Positions 51,916 to 59,475 of a stretch of 64,000 bases of DNA are shown one piece after another. The stretch's first letter is position 1; the number at the start of each line of letters is the position of its first letter. This stretch comes from Elusimicrobia bacterium GWD2_63_28 (GTDB lineage Bacteria > Elusimicrobiota > Elusimicrobia > Elusimicrobiales > UBA9959), in contig MGUI01000035.1 of assembly GCA_001799895.1 (NCBI GenBank), positions 33,015 to 97,014 on the forward strand, written 5' to 3'. Made by a program: the position numbers and the translations under genes. Below the pieces are notes generated by a model that searched no databases, was not told the DNA's origin, and worked only from the letters and a program-made list of their open reading frames with translations.

Positions 51916-51983
51916 GGCTTCTCGCGGCTCCCTTATATATATACTGCATCTTCGAATTGCGGGCGCGGGGTTTGTATTTTTTA

Positions 51984-51989
51984 TATGAT
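51984..51989 (+). promoter_or_regulatory. -10 box before the 51996 gene, leaderless GTG start
   Basis: TATGAT ends six bases before GTG at 51996, the distance expected between -10 and +1. No ribosome-binding site and no -35 are apparent. Confidence 0.45.
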
Positions 51990-51995
51990 TGTTAG

Positions 51996-52520
51996 GTGAG
52001 AAAATTCTGGATTATGATTACGGACGCGAGGGCGCGGGCGGCGGTGAGGATGCTGGAGGCGGCGGGGCCCGGCGTCGGGGATCTGGCCGCGAACCCCGGG
52101 GACGCGCCGACTTTTTTCAGGCCGCTGCGCGCCGCGCTGGCCGGGGCACTGAAGGAAGGCAGGCACGGGTCACTGGCGGCCGCCTCCGCCGCCGAGGATT
52201 TCGCCGTCAGGCTGGAGAAAGTTTTTTCGGACATGGCCCTGCTCGGCGTCGCGCCGGACGCCGCGCTGCTGGAGGCGCTGCGGGGGCTGCAGCAGGCCTG
52301 CGCCGAGGCCCCGGGCCTGCTTTCGGCCGGCGGCAAAGCGCGGGCCGCGGCGCGCACGAAGGCCCTCTGCGCCGCCGGCAGGAAAACCCTCTCGATGGCC
52401 AGGGCCGCCGCCGAGGGCGCCGGTTTCCCGCAAAATCTCAAATTTAGTAGTATATACTCCGGGCTGGACGCCGTTTTCGACGCGCTCGACCGCTGCGGCG
52501 AAGCCCTCTTCCGGATATAG
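51996..52520 (+). CDS. Hypothetical alpha-helical protein
   Basis: 174 aa, Ala/Leu-rich and predicted all-helical (RARAAVRMLEAAGPGVGDLA...), with no signal peptide and no family I recognise. Start at GTG 51996 rests on the -10 box six bases upstream; an ATG at 52014 is the alternative. It stops 8 bp before the nucleotidase gene, which has its own ribosome-binding site. An AT-rich patch near 52440-52460 is unlike its surroundings. Confidence 0.55.
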   Translation: MRKFWIMITDARARAAVRMLEAAGPGVGDLAANPGDAPTFFRPLRAALAGALKEGRHGSLAAASAAEDFAVRLEKVFSDMALLGVAPDAALLEALRGLQQACAEAPGLLSAGGKARAAARTKALCAAGRKTLSMARAAAEGAGFPQNLKFSSIYSGLDAVFDALDRCGEALFRI

Positions 52521-52528
52521 GAGCCTCC

Positions 52529-54070
52529 ATGAAAAAGTTATTAGCCGCTATATTATTCTGCCTGCCCGTTTCGGGCTGGTCGCTGACCATAGACGTCTAC
52601 CACACCAGCGACGTGCATGGCTGGTACTACTCCAGGCCCGCCAAATGGGATAAGGAAAACTCCACCCGGATCATCGGCGGCTTCGCCGCGCTTTCTGAAC
52701 TGGTAAAAAAAGACAAGAACAGCATCCTCCTGGATTCCGGCGACACCTTCCAGGGCACCCCCGAAGGCACGCTGACCAAGGGCATGGCCACCGCCAAAAT
52801 CATGAACCAGCTCGGCTACGCCGCCGCTACGGTCGGCAACCACGACTACGATTACAGCGAGGCCAACCTAAAAGTCGTTATCTCCTCCTCCGCCTTCCCC
52901 TGGCTGGGCGCCAACGTCTACGTCAAAGAGAGCGGCGCCAGCGCGGACTACCTCAAGCCCTATACCATTATCGAGCGGGCCGGCAAGCGCATAGCCGTCA
53001 TCGGCATAGCGGGACAGCACACCGTTACCTCCACGCTGCCCTCCAACGTCAAGCACCTGGAGTTCAGGGACGAGGCGCAGGAAGCCGCCAGGTGGACGAA
53101 AGAAGTCCGGGAAAAAGAAAGCCCCGACGCCGTGATAGTGCTGGCGCATATCGGGATAGGCGGCAGCGTCTTCGGAAAAGTGGACATTTCCACCCTGACC
53201 CTCCCGGACAGCCAGGCCTCCTTCGGCACCCTCGCGGTAGCCCGCGCGTCCAAGGCGGACGTGGTGTTCGGCGGCCACAACCACACCGGCCTGATGAAAG
53301 GCTGGCGCGACCCGGAAAGCGGCGCCCTGATAGCCGAGAGCTATTTCGGCCTCACCAGCGTCAGCAAACTGACCCTCGACTTCGACGATAAGACCGGCAA
53401 GCTCAAAAGCACTTCCGTGGAGCTGGTCCCGCTCTGGGTCGACCAGACCGGCGAAGACCAGGCTGTCCTGGCGGCCCTTAAAGTTTTCAGCGCCGAAGTG
53501 GACAAGGAGATGGGCACGGTGATAGGCGAGAGCGCGGTAGACATGGGCCCCTCCCAGGCCGGCCTGGATTCCGACATCGGCAACTGGTTCACAGACGCGA
53601 TGCGCCGGCAGTCGGGCGCCGACGTGGCCTTCCAGAACACCGCGGGCATCCGATCCGACCTCAAGAAGGGTTCGGTGCGCATCCGCGACATCTTCCAGGT
53701 AATGCCTTTCGAGAACACGCTGGTGAAGCTCACCCTGACCGGCTCGCAGATAAAGCGGCTGCTGTCGGATAACCTCCCCGGCGGCTCTTCCAAACTGCAG
53801 GTTTCCGGGCTCAAGGTAAGCTTCAAGCAGCCCAAGGACCCGGCCTCGTTCACCCTGGAGCGCAACGGCAAGCCCGTGGGCGACGACGAGAAACTCACCG
53901 TCGCAACCAACAATTACCTCACCACCGGCGGCACCGGCGGCAAGGTCTTCAACGAGGACGCCGCCTCCGTGGATACGATGCAGCCCATCCGCGAGCTGCT
54001 GATGGACGATATCAAGGCCAACCCGGTGAAAGCCCTGCCCGAGGCCGGGCGCATAATCCGGCTGGAGTAA
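52529..54070 (+). CDS. UshA-type periplasmic 5'-nucleotidase / UDP-sugar hydrolase
   Basis: 513 aa, secreted (signal MKKLLAAILFCLPVSGWS). The metallophosphatase domain keeps all dimetal motifs: HTSDVHG (26-31), LDSGDTFQGTPEG (68-80), GNHDYD (103-108), VLAHIG and FGGHNHTG. The C-terminal nucleotide-binding domain has FQNTAGIRSDLKKGSV and NNYLTTGGTGG. It releases phosphate from extracellular nucleotides. GGAG precedes the ATG. Overlaps the next gene by one base (TAATG). Confidence 0.93.
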   Translation: MKKLLAAILFCLPVSGWSLTIDVYHTSDVHGWYYSRPAKWDKENSTRIIGGFAALSELVKKDKNSILLDSGDTFQGTPEGTLTKGMATAKIMNQLGYAAATVGNHDYDYSEANLKVVISSSAFPWLGANVYVKESGASADYLKPYTIIERAGKRIAVIGIAGQHTVTSTLPSNVKHLEFRDEAQEAARWTKEVREKESPDAVIVLAHIGIGGSVFGKVDISTLTLPDSQASFGTLAVARASKADVVFGGHNHTGLMKGWRDPESGALIAESYFGLTSVSKLTLDFDDKTGKLKSTSVELVPLWVDQTGEDQAVLAALKVFSAEVDKEMGTVIGESAVDMGPSQAGLDSDIGNWFTDAMRRQSGADVAFQNTAGIRSDLKKGSVRIRDIFQVMPFENTLVKLTLTGSQIKRLLSDNLPGGSSKLQVSGLKVSFKQPKDPASFTLERNGKPVGDDEKLTVATNNYLTTGGTGGKVFNEDAASVDTMQPIRELLMDDIKANPVKALPEAGRIIRLE

Positions 54071-55530
54071 TGGCAAGACCCGCCGCCCTGAAAACCGCCC
54101 TGCTGGCGCTGCTGCTGTGCGCCGGCGCCTGCGCGAAGAAAGAGCAGGTGGTGATCTTCGCCACCGGCCGCTCGCAGGGGCGGATCTGGGCCGACGCGGA
54201 AGCCGGGACAGGCGGCTTCGCCGTCTTCAAAAAACTCTACGATTCGGAACCGGCCCCCAAGCTGGCGCTGGACCTGGGCAACTGGTCCTCCGCCACCCGG
54301 GAAGGCTGGCTGAGCCGCGGCCGCTCTACCGCCGCCTGCGTGAGCGCCGTGCCTTACGCCGCCGCCGGAGCGGGCCTGGAAGACCTGTCGCTGTCCCCGG
54401 CCGAGCTGCAGAAAATGGCCGAGGCGTCCACAGTGCCGCTGCTGGCTTCCAACCTCTACCTGAAGAACAACAAGAAGCCCGACTTCCTGCGCAGCCAGGT
54501 GATAACGCAGGCCGGGGGCCGCAAGATAGGCGTCTTCTCCCTCATCATCCATTCCCCCTCCAAACCCAACTCAGCCAGGAACGTGCCGAATTACAGGCTG
54601 GAAAAAGAGACCTACGAAACAGAGCGCGCGCTGAAAGCGCTTAAGGACGGCGGCGCCCAGCTGACGGTGATGCTGCTGAGCGTAAACCCGAAAGAAAAAG
54701 CCGCCCCTGAATATTTCCGCGCCTTCCTGGCCAAGCTCCCCCGGGTGGACCTCGTGATCACCGACGAGCCCTCCGTCAAAAAAGCCTTCCGGGTAGGCAA
54801 GACCTGGGTGGCCCCCGCCGGGCTGGAGATGTCCCACGCGGCGCGCCTGGCGCTCACGCTGGAAGCCGGCACCGGCAGGCTGAGCCGGGTCAGGGTGAAG
54901 CAGCTGCCGCTCAGCGTAAAGAAATACGGCGAAGACCCTGCCATGCTGAAGGTCATCGACGGCTTCCGCAAGATCGCCGCGGCCCACTTCGGCAGGAAGA
55001 TAGGGCGCCTGACTTCCCCCCTGCCGCTCGAAGACCACGGCGTTTCCCCGGCCGCGGACTTCGCCGCCGACTGCATGCGGCGCTGGGCCAGGACCAACGC
55101 GGCTATCATAGGCCTCAAGGAGCCGGCCGCCGGCTTCGAGAGCGGCGACGTAACGGTCGGAGACCTTCACGACTCTTTTCCCCTCGATTCCAGCGTGGTC
55201 TTCGTCAAGATCCGCGGCGACGATCTGGAGCGGGCCCTGGCCGGCCTGAACCCGGGCGAGCTCAGCGTCTCCGGCCTGAAGCTCTTCCTGCGAGACGGCG
55301 CGCTGGAAAAAGCGGAGACCGAGACCGGCCCGCTGGTGCCGGGGCGCGTCTACCACGTGGCCGTGCCCGACTCGCTGGTAACCGGGCGCGAGAACCCCGT
55401 GCTCTCCAGCGCCATGGAGTTCGCTAATTCCCGCCGCCACCTCAGGGAAGTGGTGGGCTGGTGCTTCTCGAGGCAGAGTTCTTTCTCCAGGCCGGCCGGC
55501 GGCAGGATAATAAAGGCGGGTGCTGACTGA
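54070..55530 (+). CDS. Degenerate UshA-like lipoprotein (pseudoenzyme)
   Basis: 486 aa. Lipoprotein signal with Cys21 (LLCAGAC). The fold order copies the neighbouring nucleotidase, but every metal motif is lost: the SDVHG position reads ATGRSQG, DSGD reads DLGN, GNHD reads AGAGLED, and the GGHNH position has ITDEPS. The C-terminal domain is retained (DFAADCMRRWARTNAAIIGL, VTVGDLHDSFPLDSSVVFVKIRGDDLERAL) but lacks the NTAGIR loop. It may bind a nucleotide or the active paralogue without catalysis. The frame is intact, arguing against a pseudogene. Confidence 0.75.
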   Translation: MARPAALKTALLALLLCAGACAKKEQVVIFATGRSQGRIWADAEAGTGGFAVFKKLYDSEPAPKLALDLGNWSSATREGWLSRGRSTAACVSAVPYAAAGAGLEDLSLSPAELQKMAEASTVPLLASNLYLKNNKKPDFLRSQVITQAGGRKIGVFSLIIHSPSKPNSARNVPNYRLEKETYETERALKALKDGGAQLTVMLLSVNPKEKAAPEYFRAFLAKLPRVDLVITDEPSVKKAFRVGKTWVAPAGLEMSHAARLALTLEAGTGRLSRVRVKQLPLSVKKYGEDPAMLKVIDGFRKIAAAHFGRKIGRLTSPLPLEDHGVSPAADFAADCMRRWARTNAAIIGLKEPAAGFESGDVTVGDLHDSFPLDSSVVFVKIRGDDLERALAGLNPGELSVSGLKLFLRDGALEKAETETGPLVPGRVYHVAVPDSLVTGRENPVLSSAMEFANSRRHLREVVGWCFSRQSSFSRPAGGRIIKAGAD

Positions 55531-56117
55531 TGTTCGAGGCCCTGGCGCTTTTTTTCGGCAAGTGGTACGGCAGGCTGAAGGCCTTCTGCATGCTGGCGGG
55601 AGCCTGGGGCTTCCTCTTCAGCGTCAACTCGCTCATCGGCTTCCAGGCCGGCTTCGAATACGACGACGGACTGGTCTATTCCACGCCGGCCTTCCAGTCC
55701 GCGGAGAAGGACAAGCTGGAGCCGAACACCCCCGACTACTGGAACGCGGTAAACCGCTCCTTCTCCTTCGAGCGGCTCAAGCCGGTCCCGTGGCTGGCCG
55801 CCTGGACGCTCAAGGTACTCGGCGTTAAAATAGCTTTTTTCTGCGACCGCGGCAGCGAGGGGGCCGACAGCCTGGAGGCCTCCTGGCGCAAGCTGGCCGA
55901 CTACTTTCACTTCACCAGGACGGAAGACGAGAAGTACAGGCTGCTAGAGAAGGGCCGCTTCATCCTTTACGCCGCCCCCTCCGACTCCGGCATCATACAG
56001 GCCCGCAAGGCCGGCGTGACGCCGCTGCGCGTCAGGAAAAGCCCCAAGTCCTCCAACCCGCTGGAAAGTACCCCCGGCAAATTCAGCGAGCGGACCCTGC
56101 CCCTCTCCGGCTTCTGA
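55530..56117 (+). CDS. Class B acid-phosphatase-like HAD protein lacking the catalytic Asp
   Basis: 195 aa with an N-terminal hydrophobic helix (about 17-38). The stretch GFEYDDGLVYSTPAFQSAEKDKLEP...DYWNAVNRSF parallels the AphA family segment GFDIDDTVLFSSPGFWRG...FW, so the family match is to class B acid phosphatase. The nucleophile Asp is Glu43; the motif II Thr region reads FFCDRGSEG and motif IV reads AAPSDSGI, so no catalytic acid set remains. Overlaps the upstream gene by one base. Inferred from pattern only; a database profile search would be the test. Confidence 0.6.
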   Translation: MFEALALFFGKWYGRLKAFCMLAGAWGFLFSVNSLIGFQAGFEYDDGLVYSTPAFQSAEKDKLEPNTPDYWNAVNRSFSFERLKPVPWLAAWTLKVLGVKIAFFCDRGSEGADSLEASWRKLADYFHFTRTEDEKYRLLEKGRFILYAAPSDSGIIQARKAGVTPLRVRKSPKSSNPLESTPGKFSERTLPLSGF

Positions 56118-56123
56118 CCGGGC

Positions 56124-57872
56124 TTACAGCCCGGCCGCGGCCAACTGCTCCAATTTAGCGCGCGCCTTTAAATGCCCCGGGTTGCGCTTCAGCGCCTCCT
56201 CGAACTGGCGCCTGGCCGCCTCTGGCCTTCCCTGCTTCAGGTAAACTATCCCCAGGTTGAAATAGGCGCTGTCCCGCTCCGGGGCCAGCTGCTGCGCGGC
56301 CAGGAAGGCCTTGACGGCCCGGGGGTAATCCTCCAGGCGCGCCCGGGCCAGGCCCAGGTTGTAATACACGTCGGCGTTGTCTGGGTTGTCCGGGTAAACC
56401 GCCAGGGCCAGTTCCAGCTCGGCGGCCCCCTCGGCGAAACGCTCAGCACGGACCAGCACGCTGCCCAGGTTGTAATGCGGGCGGGCCTTGCGCGGGCTCT
56501 TGGCCGCGGCATCGCGCCAGAGCGCGCCCTCGTCGGACCAGAGCTGCGCCCGCGCCCGGGCAGCGGAAGAGAGGCCGGCGCAGGCCGCGAGGAAAACCGC
56601 GGCGGCGGCGAGCCGCGCGGTCCGGCTGCCGGCGGTGAGCCGGGCCGCCCAGGCCGCCAGCGCCCCCGCGCAGAGGGCGAGGCCGAAGGAAGGCAGGTAG
56701 GCGCGGTGCTCGAACATCAGGTCCCCCAGCGGAATCACCGAGGACTCGACGGCGCTCATCACGAAGAACCACCCCAGGCCGAAGCCCGAGACCGCGCGCA
56801 GGCGGTCTTCTGAGACCGCCAGCCGCGCGCCGTAAGCCGCCAGGGCGGCCAGCAGAAGCAGCGCTCCCAGCACGGGCGCCCCGGCCGAAGTGCGCAGCGG
56901 GGGGTCGTGGTCGGCGTTCTGCCCGGACGGCCAGGCCAGCAGCTTCAGGTAGGCCACCAGCGCTTCGGGCTGGGAGAGCGCGTAGGACTTCACGTCGGGA
57001 TTCTTGCCGCCGGCGGCCGTCATGGCCGCGGCCGCCGTGCGGGCTTCGCCGCCGTGATACATCAGGCCGGCGGGAATTATCAGCAGCGTAAGCAGCAGCG
57101 GCAGCAGCAGCTTCAGCCGGGCCTTCAGGGGCGCGGAGAAGAACAGGAATTCGGCCGCGGCTATCATGAAGGGCAGCGGGAAGGAGTTTTCCTTGGTCTT
57201 CATAGCCGCAACGGCGGAGAGCAGCGCCGCCCCGTAAAAGGCCCAGCGGGGCGCGCGGCCCGCCGACAGCCTGGAAGAAAGGTAGCAGCCAAGCGAGAGC
57301 AGGCAGAACAGCGCCGACAGGGAAGCGAAGCGCTGTGAGACATAGGCCACCGCCTGCGTCTGCAGCGGGTGGCACAGGAACAGCAGCGCTGCCGCGGCGG
57401 CCCCGGCGCGCAGCTGGCCTGGCGTATAGCCCTGAGTCATGTCCGCCCAGCCTCCCCGCCCGGGGACGCGCGAGAACAGCAGCAGGGCCAGCCAGTAGAC
57501 GAGCCAGGAATTCAGCACGTGCAGCGCTATGTTGAAGACATGGTAGCCGGACGGGTCCAGGCCGCCGGCGGCGTAGTTCAGCGCGAAAGTGAAGAAGGCG
57601 GCGGCGCGGCCTGAGAAATGTATATCGACGTTCTCATTGACTCCGGGCTGCGGTCTTTCGCCGAAGAAGGCGGAGAAATTCGTTATCAGCGGGTTGTTCG
57701 TTATATAGCCGTGGTCGTCGAACAGGAAAGGCCCTTTCACGGAAACGGCATAGATAGCCGCGCCGAGCGCGGCCAGCAGCAATAGCACGGCCGCGTGGGC
57801 CCAAAATCCCGCGCGCGGCACTTTGCCAGGCGCTTTTTCCGGGGCCGCCGGCCTAGGACGTTTTTTGCCCAT
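56124..57872 (-). CDS. Membrane protein with PMT-like core and C-terminal TPRs (TMTC-like)
   Basis: 582 aa. About ten helices over residues 20-440, with the first loop motif FLFDDHGYITNN (an Asp pair typical of GT-C glycosyltransferases) and HVFNIALHVLNSWLVYWL. Residues ~455-580 contain three TPRs (PHYNLGSVLVRAERFAEGAAELELAL). The architecture equals that of TMTC proteins, which O-mannosylate secreted proteins in animals, and of bacterial homologues of unknown role. Convergent with the phosphatase-like gene; a promoter directly in front suggests a leaderless transcript. Confidence 0.75.
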   Translation of the reverse strand: MGKKRPRPAAPEKAPGKVPRAGFWAHAAVLLLLAALGAAIYAVSVKGPFLFDDHGYITNNPLITNFSAFFGERPQPGVNENVDIHFSGRAAAFFTFALNYAAGGLDPSGYHVFNIALHVLNSWLVYWLALLLFSRVPGRGGWADMTQGYTPGQLRAGAAAAALLFLCHPLQTQAVAYVSQRFASLSALFCLLSLGCYLSSRLSAGRAPRWAFYGAALLSAVAAMKTKENSFPLPFMIAAAEFLFFSAPLKARLKLLLPLLLTLLIIPAGLMYHGGEARTAAAAMTAAGGKNPDVKSYALSQPEALVAYLKLLAWPSGQNADHDPPLRTSAGAPVLGALLLLAALAAYGARLAVSEDRLRAVSGFGLGWFFVMSAVESSVIPLGDLMFEHRAYLPSFGLALCAGALAAWAARLTAGSRTARLAAAAVFLAACAGLSSAARARAQLWSDEGALWRDAAAKSPRKARPHYNLGSVLVRAERFAEGAAELELALAVYPDNPDNADVYYNLGLARARLEDYPRAVKAFLAAQQLAPERDSAYFNLGIVYLKQGRPEAARRQFEEALKRNPGHLKARAKLEQLAAAGL

Positions 57873-57878
57873 GGCTTT

Positions 57879-57887
57879 AAATTATCA
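57879..57887 (-). promoter_or_regulatory. Extended -10 in front of the TMTC-like gene
   Basis: TGATAATTT on the minus strand (57879-57887) puts a -10 hexamer TAATTT six bases before the ATG at 57872, the same arrangement as metG. An overlapping alternative hexamer GATAAT lies at 57881-57886. No ribosome-binding site is visible. Confidence 0.45.
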
Positions 57888-57977
57888 AATTATCCCCCCC
57901 GCTTAAAATAGGCCCGCCCTTGAAGGTCTGCCCGCATAATGTGTAACCTTGTAGCCTGCGCTGCGGCGGAGACTACG

Positions 57978-58739
57978 GTGAAAAACAACCTCTTTTACGT
58001 AATACCTATGGCCGGCCTGGGAACCCGTTTCCTGGAGGCCGGCTACGCCCTGCCCAAATACATGCTCAGCGCCGGCGGCGCCACCATCTTCGAGCACTCG
58101 CTGCGCAGCCTGCCGCTGGAGCTGGCCGCCGGACTGGTCTTCGTGGCGCTCAAATCGCACCAGGAGGAGCACGACCTGGAAGACTTTATAGGGGCGGCCC
58201 TCAAGCGGCTGCCCGGCGTCCCCCCGGGCCTCAAGCCCGGGATCATACTGCTGGACGCCCCCACCTCGGGGCAGGCCGAAACGGTGCTCAAAGCCCGCGG
58301 CGCGGTGCCGCCCGGCTCCGAGCTGGCGATCTACAACATAGACACTCATTTCAAGTCGCCCACCCTGGCCGGAGCCCTGGCGGACCCGGCGAAGAAGCGC
58401 GACGGCGTAATAGGCTGCTTCACGCTGAAGGCGCGCGACCCGAAGTGGAGCTTCGCCGCGCTCGCTCCCGACGGGACCGTGGCCGCCACCGCCGAGAAGG
58501 AGCAGATCTCGGAAAACGCCCTGACCGGCTTTTATCATTTCACGCGGGCGGAGGATTTCTTCGGCGCCGCCGCGGAAGCGCTGGCCTCCGGCCGCAAGAC
58601 CCGCGGCGAACATTATGTCGCCCCCCTCTACAACGGCCTGATAGCGGCGGGGCGGGCGTTCACGCTGGACCGCGCCGAGTCCATGGTCGCGCTGGGCACG
58701 CCGGAAGACCTTGTGAAGGCGGCGCACCGTGACTTCTGA
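57978..58739 (+). CDS. Sugar-phosphate nucleotidyltransferase-like protein
   Basis: 253 aa from GTG 57978, which has GGCGGAG at good spacing; an in-frame ATG at 57939 would add 13 residues but has no ribosome-binding site. NTP-transferase fold: YVIPMAGLGTRFLEAGYALPKYM at the N-terminus (GxGTR...PK), DAPTSGQAETVLKA and the IYNIDTHFKS metal Asp. It would activate a sugar phosphate as NDP-sugar for the two following glycosyltransferases. Substrate unknown. Confidence 0.82.
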   Translation: MKNNLFYVIPMAGLGTRFLEAGYALPKYMLSAGGATIFEHSLRSLPLELAAGLVFVALKSHQEEHDLEDFIGAALKRLPGVPPGLKPGIILLDAPTSGQAETVLKARGAVPPGSELAIYNIDTHFKSPTLAGALADPAKKRDGVIGCFTLKARDPKWSFAALAPDGTVAATAEKEQISENALTGFYHFTRAEDFFGAAAEALASGRKTRGEHYVAPLYNGLIAAGRAFTLDRAESMVALGTPEDLVKAAHRDF

Positions 58740-59475
58740 AACGACGAAAGAGGGCGCGCCCTTCTGTTCCATAGTGATCCCCTGCTATAACGAGGCCGCC
58801 AATCTGCCCGCGCTGCTGGGCGCCTTCGCCGGAGCGCTCAAGAGCGCCGACATCGAGCTGGTGGTGGTGGATAACGGCTCCTCCGACGGCACCGGTGAGA
58901 TTCTGCGGCGGGAATCCTCGCGTCTGCCCTTCCTGCGCGCCGTCTACTGCCCCGTCAACCTCGGCTACGGCGGCGGCATCCTGGCGGGACTCGCGGCCGC
59001 CCGCGGCCGCCTGGCAGGCTGGGCGCACGGCGACCTGCAGTACGCGCCGGCGGACATCGTGGCGGCGGCGGAAAGCCTGCGTTCCTGGCGCGAGAAGGTC
59101 TTCTTCAAGGGCCTGCGGGCCAACCGCTCTCCGGCGGATATTTTTTTCACGGCGGGCATGGGGCTTTTCGCCTCGCTGGCCCTGCGGCTGCCGCTGCGCG
59201 ACGTCAACGCCCAACCCACCTTCTTCAGCCGGGAACTTTTTGAGGGCTGGACCGACCCGCCGCGGGATTTCTCGCTGGACCTGTACGCCTACGCCGACGC
59301 CCTGCGGCGCGGCTACGCCGTGCTGCGCCGGCCGGTGCCGCTCGAGCGCAGGCTGCACGGCAACTCCACCTGGAACCGGGGCCTCTCCGACAGGCTGAGG
59401 CTGTCGCTGCGCATGGCCGGAGCCGTACTGCGCATCCGCGGCAAGCTCGGCGCGGCCGGGCGGGCGAATGATTGA
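58729..59475 (+). CDS. Family 2 glycosyltransferase
   Basis: 248 aa from GTG 58729, overlapping the nucleotidyltransferase gene by 11 bp. GT-A signatures: IVIPCYNEAANLPALL, LVVVDNGSSDGTGEIL, GYGGGILAGLAAARG and WAHGDLQYAPAD (DxD-like). The C-terminal half contains RRPVPLERRLHGNSTWNRGL. Likely adds a sugar to polyprenyl phosphate or to a surface glycan. Confidence 0.85.
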   Translation: MTSETTKEGAPFCSIVIPCYNEAANLPALLGAFAGALKSADIELVVVDNGSSDGTGEILRRESSRLPFLRAVYCPVNLGYGGGILAGLAAARGRLAGWAHGDLQYAPADIVAAAESLRSWREKVFFKGLRANRSPADIFFTAGMGLFASLALRLPLRDVNAQPTFFSRELFEGWTDPPRDFSLDLYAYADALRRGYAVLRRPVPLERRLHGNSTWNRGLSDRLRLSLRMAGAVLRIRGKLGAAGRAND

